DNA of 64,000 bases from contig VTPC01091030.1 in assembly GCA_011009095.1 (NCBI GenBank), positions 105,951 to 169,950 of the forward strand. The letters are read 5' to 3'. Of this stretch, positions 10,654-22,715 are shown in pieces. Source of the stretch: Ignelater luminosus. Its lineage: Eukaryota; Arthropoda; Insecta; Coleoptera; Elateridae. The notes beneath the pieces are model-generated. The model had not been told where the DNA came from. It worked only from the letters and a program-made list of their open reading frames with translations, and ran no database searches. The first letter of the stretch is position 1. Each line of letters opens with the position of its first letter. Both the position numbers and the translations under genes were made by a program.

Positions 10654-10987
10654 TAGAACTGATCCAGTAGAAAACATTGAGACGTTGCCAGATTTCTTTA
10701 CGCCATTAGATCTAAATGTCATTAGGAATGAATTCCATTACGCCTAAATAACTAAAATAAAACTTTTTAAAGCCAAAACTACAAAACAAATAAACTGCAC
10801 ATAACTAATTTAACTAAAAAAGAAAAAACTACGCTTTCTTCTTTTTATAGATAACGTAAACGGTTTATATACAGAGAACTATAAAGAGCTAACCACATCT
10901 TAAGGTCCATTTTACGTTGACAAATTATAAATACTATTCAGGTTTAATATGTGCATTATGTTGTACAAACTAAGAATTACGCCTTCA

Positions 10988-11030
10988 CGGTGGCGAGAAA
11001 CCTTTTCAGTGTATGTGTGGGGTTGTAAAT
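10988..11030 (+). pseudogene. Zinc-finger scrap inside the inverted-repeat transposon
   Basis: The frame reads HGGEKPFQCMCG, i.e. the linker and first cysteines of a C2H2 finger, with one residue lost between the cysteines and no histidine pair after it. The DNA closely resembles the linkers of the genes on either side. It may be a captured or converted fragment of a neighbouring zinc-finger gene. Too short for certainty. Confidence 0.45.
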
Positions 11031-11692
11031 GCACAGGGTGCATTTCTTGTCCAAACTAATCATTCTAACATCAAAGTCATCGAGAACCACACAGAGTTAC
11101 CAATCAAAGAATTTCCCTGGTTTTCGATAGCAGCAACTAACAATTAAAATTCCCTGCTCCGCAGCATCCTCTTGCAGCTCATGTAATTCTGATTAGGAAT
11201 CAATACATTTTAGACACGACTTTAAAAATATTTTTCTCCAATGCCTCATATGGAAGCTCAGGATCACAGGAATGCAAGAGGGTTACGCATTGAAAGTTTC
11301 TGCAGGTGTCTATTTACCTAACATGATTTACGTAAGTACGTCAAGCTAGAGAAAAGAGGAAGCAAAATTGCATAACCACAGGGTGTTACCAATCAAAGAA
11401 TCTCCATGTATTTCGCTAGGGAACAAACGCAGTTATCTGATCTTCAATCTTAGGTATTTTCCTGTAGAGTTGAAGGCAACGTTTTCGCGAGTACACTGTA
11501 CCTTTATTAAACTGCAAAATCGAGAAGAAGGTTCAGGATTTCGTCAAATAAATAGATTTTCATCTTCACTTCCCGTTAATCGTAATGGCACAAGCAATAT
11601 TATAAAAATTCTTGCGTCTGACGCATTCTCGTCGTTAAATTTTTGTTTGTATTGAGTTTGACCAGAAGAGCCGTTAAATCCGTATTTTGCAA

Positions 11693-11935
11693 TCAGTTGT
11701 AAACTGTTAACTTTTTCTGGGAGCCTTTCATTATTCTTCGAGCAACCTGCTGCAATAGACTTGTTCCATTGTTCAAAAGGCGTTTTAAGTGTCCTACATA
11801 ATTTTCGGAAGAAAAAGCTGAAAATCTATCTACAGGTTCATACAGGTCAACATCAGATGGTAAATGCAAAAGAATGTGTGCGTTGTAAATTAGTAATTCT
11901 ATAACGTATTTCTTTTCTGAATGAGTAAAAAACAA
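11693..11935 (-). pseudogene. Probable transposase-associated domain remnant
   Basis: An 80-residue minus-strand frame contains IYNAHILLHLPSDVDLYEP and then FSAFSSENYVGHLKRLL. This order (a histidine-leucine segment, 'D-FSAF-FEN', then a basic LK segment) recalls a domain found beside the transposase core in animal CACTA/EnSpm-like transposons and in DUF4218-type proteins. Similar minus-strand sequence seems to continue toward 11360, but in broken frames. The assignment is from memory of the family and is moderate at best. Its position inside the inverted-repeat element fits a decayed autonomous copy. Confidence 0.4.
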
Positions 11936-12318
11936 ATTTAGAAGAGAAACAGCACAAGCTGCTCTGATGTATTATGTACTAGACGACTATCTACCAGCGC
12001 TCCGATTCGCACGTTTAAAAGTTCTCGTACTACACCAAGACATACTTGTCTTGAGTACGCTTTTTGTATTTTAATTTCGATAATATTCTACAACTATTAA
12101 CCTTTCAACACGTGTTTTTCTAAAATTTTGGCGCGATGCTAAAATTCTACTTTTTTGGGCGTAGTTACTGGTAATTTTTATGTCACTACTTATTCAGTAG
12201 ACAGACTATATCTAATAGTCAGCTACTATGAGCGTCATGAATCCAAATAGGAATAACTAACGTACCATCAAAAAGAAACCCAATCTGCGTAACCTGCAAA
12301 GTGAGAAACTTACGTTAA

Positions 12319-12391
12319 CAGGCCTGCACGGGTCGGGTTTGGATTGAGCCGAGCTTCATTTTAACAATTCATCAAGCTTTATGGGAGCCAC
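12319..12391. repeat. Repeat end shared with the element at 63.2 kb
   Basis: Starts AGGCCTGCACGGGTCGGG and continues with CCGAGCTTC...CATTTTAA, matching the left end of the repeat at 63207-63280. It lies just inside the right arm of the inverted-repeat transposon, so one element has inserted into the other or a fragment was captured. Confidence 0.5.
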
Positions 12392-12812
12392 GTCGTTAAG
12401 TAAAAAGAAAAAAACGTAGTTTTACGCCTGTTTTTTTAGTTAAATTAGTTATCTGCAGTTTATTTGTTTTGTAGTTTTGGCTTTAAAAAGTTTTATTTTA
12501 GTTATTTAGGCGTAATGGGATTTATTCCAAATGACATTTAGATGTAATGGCATAGAAGAATTTGGCAACGTAAACTAGATTTCTTTTTATTTTAATGGAA
12601 GAGATTTTGCAATTAATAAAGATCTCGGTGATTAACAATTCATGTTTTCTAGGTTATAAAAATTAATGCTTGCTCTGGCTTGCGATTAGATGGCACCACT
12701 TTAGTAAACTAGAATCGCTAGAATCTTAACGGTTTTTTACTTTTGACGATCAGATGAACACAATGATCACAGCATTATTCTTATTTGTAATTTGGAAATA
12801 CAACTCAAAATA

Positions 12813-13780
12813 ATGGAAGAAGATGAAGATTGTAAAAAGCCACATCAACTTTTTCTCAAAGACGAGCAGGTTTCTTTATTAACTGGTAAACCTTTCTCTG
12901 CATTTACATTTATTTTATGTCGAATTAATTCGTAATCTTCGTAGGTACTCTTGATGATGTTACTGAAGTTGTAGAATCAAGATCTTTGATTATAGTAAAA
13001 AATCAAGTAAACACTAAAAAAGAGAAGGAATTTCAGTGTAATATTTGTGGTTATAAAACCAGAACAAGAAGTGGTTTCAAATGCCATATTTATGTTCATA
13101 GTGGCGAGAAACCTTTTAAGTGTAGTCTATGTAGCTATGAATGCACCCAAAGCAACCATTTGCGGAGACACGCGCGTGTTCATAGTGGAGAGAAACCCTT
13201 CGAATGCAATATTTGTCTTCATAAATTCTTAACAAAAGCCAATTTACAAACGCATATGCGAGTGCATAGTGGTGATAAACCTTTTGAGTGTAAAATATGT
13301 AACCATAAATGTGCAACTAAAGGAAAATTAAAATTACATTTAAGCATCCATAGCGGCGAGTATCCTTTTCAATGTAAGATATGTAATTATAAGAGTTCGC
13401 AGAAAAACCATTTAAAGCGACACATGCGTATTCATAATGGGGAGAAACCTTTTGAATGTGATATCTGTAAACTTAAATATGCAGCAAAAGTGAATTTGCA
13501 GACGCATATGAGTATTCATAGTGGATATAAACCTTTTGAATGTACAATATGTGATTATAAGTGCGCTTGGAGGAGTAATTTAAAAACACATATGCGTGTT
13601 CATAGTGGAGATAAGCCTTACGAGTGTAACATGTGTAATTACCAATCCACATCAAAGAGCAATTTACAGAGACATATAAAAGGCCATAATAGCGAGAAAC
13701 CTTTCGAATGTACAATATGTGATTATAAATGTCTACAGAAAAATCATTTAAGCAGACATATGAGCGTTCACAGTGGCTAG
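12813..13780 (+). CDS. Poly-C2H2 zinc-finger protein, 9 fingers, 2 exons
   Basis: Exon 1 (12813-12885) encodes an acidic start (MEEDEDCKKP); exon 2 (12945-13780) follows after a 59-nt intron and joins in phase 1, giving 302 aa. Nine consecutive C2H2 fingers with SGEKP or SGDKP linkers start near residue 54 and run to the last codons, so the protein ends immediately after the ninth finger. Finger 1 has the ligand pattern C-x2-C / H-x3-H with a slightly different core (GYKTRTRSGFKCH). No other domain is seen. A nuclear DNA-binding role is the family norm; the targets are unknown. An AATAAA follows at 13970. It is divergently oriented from the 12-finger paralog, with transposons in the shared upstream region. 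Confidence 0.87.
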
Positions 13781-13969
13781 AACAGTTAGAAAAATGTTAA
13801 AGAAAAATTCTATAAACATTAGCATTGCTATTCATTGTTTTAAAATCAAATTTACAAACTAAATTAAATCATAATTTATGTATTTCTTTTATATTCATCC
13901 CCATCTGCTTCTGGCATCTGTAATAACACTGACAAGAATGAGAAATTCATTGTAACTAATTTACGTAAT

Positions 13970-13975
13970 AATAAA
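13970..13975 (+). promoter_or_regulatory. Polyadenylation signal of the 9-finger gene
   Basis: AATAAA about 190 nt after the stop codon at 13780, within AT-rich 3' flank. Confidence 0.35.
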
Positions 13976-14276
13976 TCTTTTATTTAATGTATCTGTGCTC
14001 TATTTTAGTGTGAATGGTTTTTTGGCAGTTTATGTGCTGTAATTTACATGTTTACAGAGATTTAACATTTATTTTGAAGAATGAGACTGTTCTTCAGTAG
14101 TTTATTGCTAGGATTGCTAACTATATGTAGATGGCTTTCTATTCTAATCTGGATTTTAGCTACAATAAATTATCAATTTTGCTTGACAATATATTTCCAA
14201 TAAACAAAATAATGAACTTACAATATACTGTGTTATTGTATTATCAATTTGACATTTTATTTGAGTTATTTCTAGT

Positions 14277-17200
14277 CTAATCATTACGAGAAAGAAGAAT
14301 AGCCTTGAATGGTTTTGGAGAAATTGTTACTCCGTCGTAACCATCTAATGATAATTCTGTGTCATTCGGTACCTTTAGTATATGAAAATTATGTAACATG
14401 GCCGTAAAAAACAAGTAGTAATTAGTTTTGGCTAGAGATTCTCCCAAACAACGACGCTTTCCTAAAACAACATAAAGTAGATTCATAATCATAAATAAAA
14501 TTAAGAACAAGCAAGTATTAAATATGAAAAGGGCAGGTCTCGCCAAAGAGTAACATAGTAAACCTTCAATATCAAAACATCAAATTTTCCGAGCTTTATG
14601 ACCTTCCAAATATCCAATACACTCTTCAACATACGACAAACATATTGAAGGGCTACATACAACTTTTAATCTGCTTTTACTCGAAACAAGCCCTTTTCTA
14701 TAATTTTGCTCAAAACCGAATTTGATTAAATAAAACTTTGTGTTGATGATCAGATTGTTCTTTGCTTTCATGACAGATGTGACCAGGAATGCAGTCTTTA
14801 TAGCTTTAATCAGTAATTTGAAAGCATCAATCGCAATGGTACAACTATCAACAATGCATCAGATCTGCTTTACAAAATTTCTTAACAGAATGAGCTACTA
14901 TTAGAAAAAATTTTTGTAAGATAAAAGATTGATAGGAATTATACTTACCATATCCAAATGGTATAAAATGCCATTCTGGCACAACCAATTTTCCATGTTC
15001 ATTTAAAAACCGTTCCGGCTTAAAAGCCATGGGATCTCTCCAAAAATCTTTATCCATATGAACACTGTATAAACTGGTAAGAATGATAGTTCCTTCAGGT
15101 ATTAAATGTCCATACAAATTAGTATTGCACGTTGCTCTATGAGCCACACCCAAAGGTGGAACATTTGCTCGGCGCTGGATTTCCATTAAAACTGCCTCTG
15201 TATATGGCAAACTAAAATCAAAACATTTACGTAATATTATAGAACAAAACAAATTGGTTTGATTACTTTATTTTATCTTGCATATTTGGCCAACGATTTC
15301 TTCCAACAACATCGTCCATTTCCAATTGGACTTTCTTTTGAACATCTGGATATTCAAGCATATACAAAATGGCAAATCCTAGAGTGTTACTAGTAGTCTC
15401 AGATCCTGCCATGAATAGATCAAGACATAACGACAACAACTGCTCATCTGTAATGACAAAAAATATCAATGTCCAGCAAAATAAATGAATTGAATATTAC
15501 CATTAAAGGTAGAATCGTACTCTTCTGTTACATTCATTTTATGTAAAAACGCATCAATTAGATCTCTTGCGTAGGAGCTACAAACTGTTTTCCTGTGTTC
15601 TGCTATAGTGTCCTGAAACATTTCTTTACAGTAAATTCAATTTAGTAGATTTATACAATAATTTACTTCTAGAAATTCCCACATCCTTGTCAAAATATTA
15701 ACAATTTGAGTATAACCACAAGTATTTGGTACAATATATCGTAAGAAAGGCATTTGGTTTAATAAACCACCAGACATGTCAATTAGTCTGAAGGCGTCGT
15801 GAATTATCTTTAACAGTTTAATTAATCTTGCATCGTCTAGAGCAAATCTTTCACCAGCCATCATAGTCCAAAGCACGTTTAGAACGCCCACATCAAAAGC
15901 TTGATGCATAAATATTGGTTTTGAACAATTCTTCTTTAGATTTTCTATAAGTTCTTTTGATTCTTCAATAACTTTTTGCTCCATTTCCCTTTTACCGTAT
16001 CCGAAGTTTCTTAAATGTTGTAAAGAGAATTTACGTTGTTTTTGCCAAAGTTGCCCGTCGGAAAATACTATGCCTGGATAAAGAAAAAATTTTTTTAGTA
16101 GTGGATATATGATTATTTCTAGATCTGACATTTATTTTACTCTTACGGTGTAGAATTACTTTTAGTTACCCCCGCTTGATTTGCCTGGAATTATAGTAAA
16201 AATACCCTTTTTGTTACAGGGTGAGTCTGTTACATTGATCGATTTAATAACCCAATTTTATACAAATAGAAAACACAAATATAAATATTTTCACCATGAG
16301 CAAACGGCAGCAAAAGGTCGTTGCATAGAACCCTGTTTAGTGCCAAATCTTTTAAATATACAGAAAGCTTTCAAAAGTCCTGAGAAAACTCCTGTAGTAA
16401 CTATAAAATAAACTTTAGTTTGAAAAGCTATTAGATTTATAAACCAAAGCCACTGTGCCACTTTAAAACCCTCTCTGCAGCCACACGTCAGCTATGGTTG
16501 GGCATCAGGTCTACGGCTTGCCAGGTCGCGCTAAAGCACTCCTTTTTTTACATTCTTGAAGTGAAAATCTTTGTTTAGAAAGGGATAAGGCTGCGACTAT
16601 TGTCTCATTTTCTCCTGTATTAATCTTCTTAGAGAACTGAATACGAAGAGAGATCGGGCTGTGCTCTACAACTTCCTTAATGGGCCATCTGCGATGGTTC
16701 AAGGTCGATTTTTTCAAGAGAGCTGAATTCAAAGTACGAATCGCGTTGCGCTCTCCAACGGGCCACCTTTAGTAGTCGAAGCTCGGGCTTCGCCGTTTGT
16801 TAATCTTCTTGAGAGACTTAACTAAGAATATGGATAGAGCTGTGATTTCTACCTACAATAGTTTAGGGTGGAGCTCTGTCTTCTTAAAAGAGAGCTAAAT
16901 ACGAACACTAAGCTCAAGCGGGAGAAATAACGAAAGACAGACCTACTTCTCTATACAGGAAACAAGGGTGTAGAATTCTATATAAAAAGAAATTTGGTAA
17001 ATAACATAACTCGGTTTACACCAGTGGATGGAAAGCTGGCGTTACTGAGACTAACTAAGAATAAAAAGCAATAACATCTCAGTTATAAACATATATGCCC
17101 CCACGGAGGAGGCAGAACTAAGTGGAAAGGATCACTTCTACGACAATCTGAGCAAAATATGTGAAGAAATACCAAAGAAAAGATGCAAATGCCCAAATAG

Positions 17201-19504
17201 GGAAAAAATCATACATGAACAAAGTGACAGGAAACGGAAAAGGAACAATCCACGATCAGACAAACGACAACGGACTCAGGCTAAATCAACTAGCGGGTAT
17301 ATTAAACATGACTTCCAGCAGGAAGAATGGAAAACCAAAAAAATGGAATAAGCAGAGAAACGGTAGACACGAGAACATATAGAGGAGCACAGGCAGAAAT
17401 AAATCAGTATCTGGTTATAGCTACAATAAAAGACCTGGGAACAAAAAACAATACAATGGAAACAAGAATATGAAGAAATAGAATGTAAGACTATTAGAAA
17501 AAGAAGAAATGAGACAAAAACTAGGAGAAGCAATCACAAAAAACATACCGGATCAAATGACAGAGCAACAAAAAATAGAAAAAGCATGACGAGAATGAAG
17601 AATAATATAACAAAAACAACAGCAAAGAAATACTAAAAAAAATAGACAGAAAAATACACGGAGAAAATAGACTGGATAAGAACAAGAAGACAAGAAGAAA
17701 GTATCATATACGAAGAAAGGAAACATAGCAAATGCACTATTCAAAAGATAAAAAAACTGGAAGAAATAGAACGAATAGACCGAAACCATAACACAAAACA
17801 ATTCTACAGAAAAATAAAACTGCCGAAGAATAAAAGAGCAAAAACAGGAGGAGTCGAAGATAGAAAAGGTAAAACAGAAAAAGATCCGAGAAAAATAGGA
17901 AACATACGAAAAAGCAAAATATTGAGTAAAAAGACCAAAACAGAAAGAAGACCTGAAGATAATAGAAATGAAGATAATGAGAACAAAAGTGGGACCAAAT
18001 ATAACAAACCAAGGAGAAGAAAGATTGAACACAAATACAGAAATAAAGGGCCAACTGGAAGGGGAAAATATTGTGGGATACATAAAAGCACAACGGCTAG
18101 AATGGGCAGGCCATATCATGAGAAGGAAACCGACAGAAATGATAAGGAGAACAACTCAGTGGACCCCAAAATGGCCCAGGAATAGAGTAAGTAATACGTA
18201 GGCTTACCAATTGAGTTACATAATTAAATGATCGTGTACTGAAAAAACTTCGAGACCAGTTAAGTAATTATATATATATACATATTGCAGTGGATTCCGA
18301 TATGAAAATTTAATACCTATCGAGAAACTTTCAGAATCATTTCACGGTATTTTCTGTAACTCAAAAATGATCTTTTCAAATGTAAAATTCAATTTCTGTT
18401 CGGAATGTACCGCGTTTACTGTGTTAATCTTTATTGAATTTATATATCAGTGTTAAGTTTTTCCCAGTTATTTAGTAATTTTTAAAACTAGAATTAATAT
18501 TGATTTAATATGCTGTATTTTGCATGAGAGTCCTTGTGTGATTTTGGTTTGTTATTATTTTTTGCTTAATTAATTCGTGTGCAATGCATTACACAAAATA
18601 TTTAGTTTCAAGATGCCTTATCTCTATAGAATTTTATTTATTTAATTTATTAGTATACAAAATTGAATTCAGATTATTCAACATTAATAATAATTTAAGT
18701 AATAAAAGTAAAACAACTTTAAAAACTTTAATACAAATACGTAGAGTCCTTCTAAGGTGACATCAACATATTTAGTATGTCATTGATTTCTCACCCATGT
18801 TGATATAAATTTTGGGATATACTAGTTACCCTTGACTTAGGTCAGTATTTATATCAGTTCAAAAACATTCCAAGCAGGATTCTTCACCTGACTTTAAATG
18901 ATTATAAAAGAACCCTCCCGAAAAAACCGGTCCTAACATAAAACATGCGAGATTCCTTTTTAAACCTTGTATGAAATAATTCGAGTCATAATCAATTAAT
19001 TATATACCTACAGTAAATCCAAAGCCAAAAAAATACTAAATATAAATGAGATTAAGTTCTAATAATATTAAATAAAAATAATTAGATTACTCACCTAATC
19101 GTTTACCAAACGTACGAAGTCGAAAGAAAAATCCATCGGGACGTCCATCAAATTCATCCCTTGTAAGAACTTCCTTAACAGCTTCAACCCCAGACACTGT
19201 CACCACTAAATTGCGCCCTAAACGAAGTCCCACTACAGATCCATATTTTTCAGCTAGTTGCGCCCAGACAAGATGAGTATAACCTAATATATTGTGCATT
19301 TTCTTAAAATAAATATAATTTCCAACAATTGGTAACCATTTTGGGCCTAATGCAAAATGAAACTAATTGTAAGTTTATTTAATAATAATAATTAATTGAT
19401 TCATAATTACCTGGTGGATAACATTGTGGTTTAGTTACATCCCACAAACAAAATCCAATCACAATAATAATTAAAACAATTGCCGGAAAAATAAAATAAA
19501 ACAT
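14277..19504 (-). CDS. Cytochrome P450, CYP2 clan (CYP303/304/305-like), 7 exons
   Basis: Exons 19504-19411, 19346-19095, 16073-15667, 15612-15501, 15447-15267, 15211-14949 and 14461-14277 join with consistent phases to 497 aa, the usual P450 length. Residues 1-22 are an N-terminal membrane anchor; a proline-rich hinge PPGPKWLP follows. The I-helix motif AGSETT is at 302-307, the K-helix ExxR at Glu359-Arg362, PERF precedes the heme loop, and the heme-binding FGYGKRRCLG places the axial Cys at 441. The segment [17 protein letters not shown], read across intron 2, is typical of insect CYP2-clan enzymes such as CYP303, CYP304, CYP305 and CYP15. It should be an ER-bound monooxygenase; the substrate cannot be predicted, though this clan includes hormone-related enzymes. 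Intron 2 is about 3 kb and carries an antisense LINE. No stop or frameshift was found, so the gene looks intact. Confidence 0.92.
14577..14771 (-). pseudogene. Short coding-like fragment inside the last P450 intron
   Basis: A 63-codon minus-strand frame ends ...[16 protein letters not shown]. That ending is faintly like the C-terminus of zinc-type medium-chain reductases ('...YLE-GHARGKIV'), a family also found in mitochondria. No start, domain or flanking exon supports it. It sits in the intron between P450 exons 6 and 7. It could be a processed fragment or chance. Confidence 0.2.
16560..16905. repeat. Degenerate tandem repeat, ~90 bp unit, upstream of the LINE
   Basis: A unit like TTAATCTTCTTAGAGAACTG followed by AATACGAA and later a 'gggccacct' segment recurs near 16618, 16708, 16800 and 16880, with much divergence. 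It directly precedes the LINE remnant in the P450 intron and could be promoter-type 5' monomers of that element or an independent minisatellite. Confidence 0.4.
16960..18200 (+). mobile_element. LINE remnant (RTE/CR1-like), antisense in the P450 intron
   Basis: Near 17085 the plus strand encodes [13 protein letters not shown]...FYDNL, the apurinic-type endonuclease start of a LINE. Near 18080 it encodes [14 protein letters not shown], the conserved tail after the reverse transcriptase. The RT core between them is largely missing, and the frames are broken, so this is an internally deleted, dead copy. Very A-rich on this strand. Confidence 0.65.
18201..19094. other. Remainder of P450 intron 2
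   Basis: AT-rich intronic sequence with a short TA-repeat near 18270. No exon or element recognised. Confidence 0.45.
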
Positions 19505-20060
19505 AATCAGAAAAAAATTTGAAAACGCTCTTTCGGATATTCTTCAAGATCCTGTGATGTTTAATGTACTAAACTCGCATCATGTGAGTACCGGTTCTCC
19601 TCTAACTACGTTTAATTTTGTAAGGGAGTAAGCTCATTTTAATAATAAAAGAGAAAAGTTGAAATACTTGACCCTTCTACCTGCCCTATCCAAAAATAGG
19701 AAAAAACGTATTATATCTAAGATGCAAATGAGACGCTGTATGTAACAAGAGTCTTACTTATCTTTTGTGTTTGTTTTCGCGAACTGATACAATATTGTTG
19801 ATGAAATCAACAAAGAAAATTATTTTTAAATAAATATTTAAAGAGATGCACAGCATTTTATTATCTCAATTAAAATATCTGGATGTTTACTATTAGGATT
19901 TTAAGTTTAATTAACGTTTGATACATATATCAATTTTCATAATGCGAGTAATATTTAAATTACCTCCTTAAATGGATATTTTTGTAATTTTCTCTTGTCA
20001 TTTCTACTATTATTAAACCATCACTTGCCAGTTAGAAACTTGTTTCTTATCACTTTGATT
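19505..20060. other. Upstream region of the P450 gene
   Basis: AT-rich DNA, expected to hold the promoter and 5' UTR of the P450. I cannot point to a TATA box or initiator with confidence. Confidence 0.35.
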
Positions 20061-20089
20061 GCATTTTTTCCATAAACTTTATTCCTCTC

Positions 20090-21260
20090 CGGATTGCTCA
20101 CTTACGATTTAGAGGCTTCCCTTCTGCTAGTCCGGTGCAGTAGTATAAATTCCACCAAAGTACTGTTTTTATTTCCGTTTATTAAACTTGACCTTGCGTA
20201 CCGTTTGCAGCAGCTGGTGATACAGAGATCCGTTAAACCTCAACTAGATCATGCTTGTGCAACACATCAAATTAGTCATCGAAGAAGTACGGGAGTTCAT
20301 CCCCGGACCGACTGTCCTTGTTAAGACTACGGCATTGGTTCTCTGTATTTTCAGTCATTCTTTCCCTTCTAGTAGTCTCACTACTTTAATGAACTTTTCG
20401 AGTTGGACTGGCCACAGATAATTTTTTCTCCGTTCCAGCCGGTGCCCAACTCTTTCTTCTTCACCATCGCGATTGCGGTCCCCGAAGTTTGGAATGAAGC
20501 GATGATCGTCATAATTTCAAAACCCGGAAAAAATCCGATTTTACACTCTTTCTATTGCTATTTTACTCTTCTGAACCTTCTGGGTAAGGTATACGAGAGA
20601 ATCTTGGTCAATAGACTCAAGGAATCTAGGCTTTTGCTTAAACACGGATGCCGCAGTCTCTATCAACTTCAACTGCTGCCTTTTAGCCATCTCAGATATC
20701 AAACGGGTTTTCGACAAGCTCCTGGTAGCCGAAATCTTCACTCTATTAGACTAATTAGCAGCTTCTTGCCCTCGTGCCACCACGCAGGATTCGTCCAAGA
20801 CTCAATCCTTTTGCTCCTGTTCATTTTTTATTTTCGAGATATCCCTAGCTCGCTTAATTCAGCAGGTAACCTTTCTCAATTCGCAAGTGGCACTACCCTA
20901 TGGGCAATTTTCTGCAGCTTTGCCAACGGGTCTAAAATTCTGATGGAGTAAGAAGACTTTGGAGATGTTTGCCTGGCATTCTTGGGCTTACCTTCCGTCA
21001 TCTATCTAGACATTATTTTCACCTCCACGATGAACTGGAGTGCGGAACTGAAGCTTTGCTTAAAGTTTGCTCAGCAACATTGCTCTATACACTCAATTGC
21101 GGCATCCCAGGATTCTTCGTGTTCTCCTCTACATCTCCATATGCTGTAACAAGGCGTCTTTGTGGGAATTCTTCGTCTGAAACCGTGATGGTAGTATGCT
21201 GCCTGACTGAGATTCCACGTGCGCTTGGAATGCTTAAAAAAGTGCCCTAGATACCCTTAG
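20090..21260 (+). mobile_element. Jockey-clade LINE remnant (reverse transcriptase part)
   Basis: The frame at 20403-20951 carries the reverse-transcriptase features PEVWNEAMIVIISKPGKNP, then LLNLLGKVYERILVNRLKE, and further on LFIFYFRDIPSSLNSAG, matching the Jockey/R1 group. The catalytic box that should be F-A-D-D reads FASG, and several frames are mixed, so it is dead. The 5' and 3' limits are approximate. Confidence 0.7.
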
Positions 21261-22440
21261 AGTTCAACCACAAAGCCCAAACGCAACCTAAAACACCCCC
21301 GGGATCTTCCTCGATAACGCCGAAAACCTCTCCTTCGAATTAGAGGACGTCCTCAAAAAAAATCCCTTAATTTACTGCTCACACTCCACAAACCAATCTC
21401 ATAAATTCTCTTTACTATCGCCATAAGTACCCTCAACGGCTAACACCACCGTCGACCACCACAATCGACAATCCAGGACAAAGAAAAAGAGAAACCTACA
21501 GCTACCACGGAACAGCGCCACAGATAAGACAATACCCAGAACAGGTTCTGTAACACCATTCCGCAAGCGACCTCAAACTAGAAATTCCAAAACCACCATG
21601 ATAATTAGTCGCGATGGTTGCCGTTCTGAAAAGTACTAGTTTTGTTCCACCGTTAACTATGTCTCTTAGGCTAAGCACAGAGCACGCACGGATACCGTAC
21701 TTCCGAGAATTTTCCGTCCACAAAACACTTCGGGTGATGCCGTCCAATCTTCGATCGCCGCTGCTTTACTTCGGTATCCAACATCAAAGTGGCTTCTCTG
21801 GCAACTCGACGCCGACGCCCAGTTTTACTATCCACAGTCAACATAATCTATCTTGGTCAAAGAGGAAAATAATTTTTTGTAGAACGATCAACGGCTCCTT
21901 GGGAACCGTGCATACACAATAACCAGTCAGTCAGACTCTGTTCCTGACTCCGTTTTCTCACTATCGTCTGCCACCGAGTTCTAGCTCTACAGGAAGCTTG
22001 TGCGGAAGTAGGATCCCGTGAAGGATCATTTGTACACGCCGAAAGAAGCTAATTAAAGCCAAAATCGTGCATTTATCACTGGAAATACTCTATGTATTGG
22101 CAACCACCATCTTACAACCGCTGCTACCATCAACGTAGCATACACGTGTAGCTGATCTGCCTCGACGCGACGTTCCCACTAAGCTGAAGAGGAGATAGGT
22201 TTCTAGAACAGTCTCCAATTCTCCTGGGAAATCAGGAATCAACGTTGAAGAATCATAATCAAAGCAAATATCAGAGTAAATACCCAAACCGTGTTTCCAC
22301 TGCTGTAATACTGGTACATCAAGGAATAGTCGCTTTGGGAAACAACACCATCAAGGCATTGCAGGCATCACCAACACCACAGCCTACTGTTCTCACACTT
22401 TTTCTTTTCTGACTGAAAAGGTGCTCACTCGCAGAACAAC
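21261..22440. other. GC-rich unclassified stretch
   Basis: Higher in GC than neighbouring DNA, with small frames on both strands that conflict and match nothing I know. It could be the continuation of the Jockey-like element to its left or an unrelated old repeat. Confidence 0.3.
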
Positions 22441-22715
22441 AATCGATTTTAAAATACATTGTTTGGAGTAAGAAGCAAAAGCCGGGTGGTCAACCTGCAA
22501 GAAGTTTTGGACCTGCCCGTAAGAAATGGAAAGGTAATGAGTTGGTTGTATGTATGTATGACTGATTGTTCGGCCGCAGCATTTAATGTCAAGATATTTT
22601 TGTCTAATGTAGGTGCAATCTTTACACTTTTAATGTTTGTTGATGGTGTTAAGTCAATGAATTAGCTCTTGTTGGAATCTCTCAGGAACGTCTCAGAAAT
22701 CTCGATCAGAATTCC

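Larger units (their letters stand above)
10682..12571. mobile_element. DNA transposon with ~175 bp terminal inverted repeats (decayed)
   Basis: The left arm (10682-10856) and right arm (12392-12571) are inverted copies, about 85-90 percent alike by eye, both starting ACGTTGCCA at the outer edge. The core with GCCTAAATAACTAAAATAAA is identical. The interior carries a minus-strand protein remnant (11693-11935) and a plus-strand zinc-finger scrap near 10990. No clear target duplication is visible. The element starts 20 bp after the hAT element's duplication and lies between the two divergent zinc-finger genes. The superfamily is uncertain. Confidence 0.7.

Noticed and set aside
11368-11655. 95-aa plus-strand frame
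   Set aside because: It overlaps the transposon interior, where the opposite strand shows transposase-like sequence.
13116-13715. Minus-strand frames inside the 9-finger gene, and plus-strand frames inside the 12-finger gene
   Set aside because: Periodic by-products of the repeated finger coding sequence.
17276-18119. Long minus-strand frames of up to 188 aa, rich in Phe, Ser, Cys and Tyr
   Set aside because: They are the antisense of an A-rich LINE; the composition is an artefact and the plus strand carries the LINE motifs.
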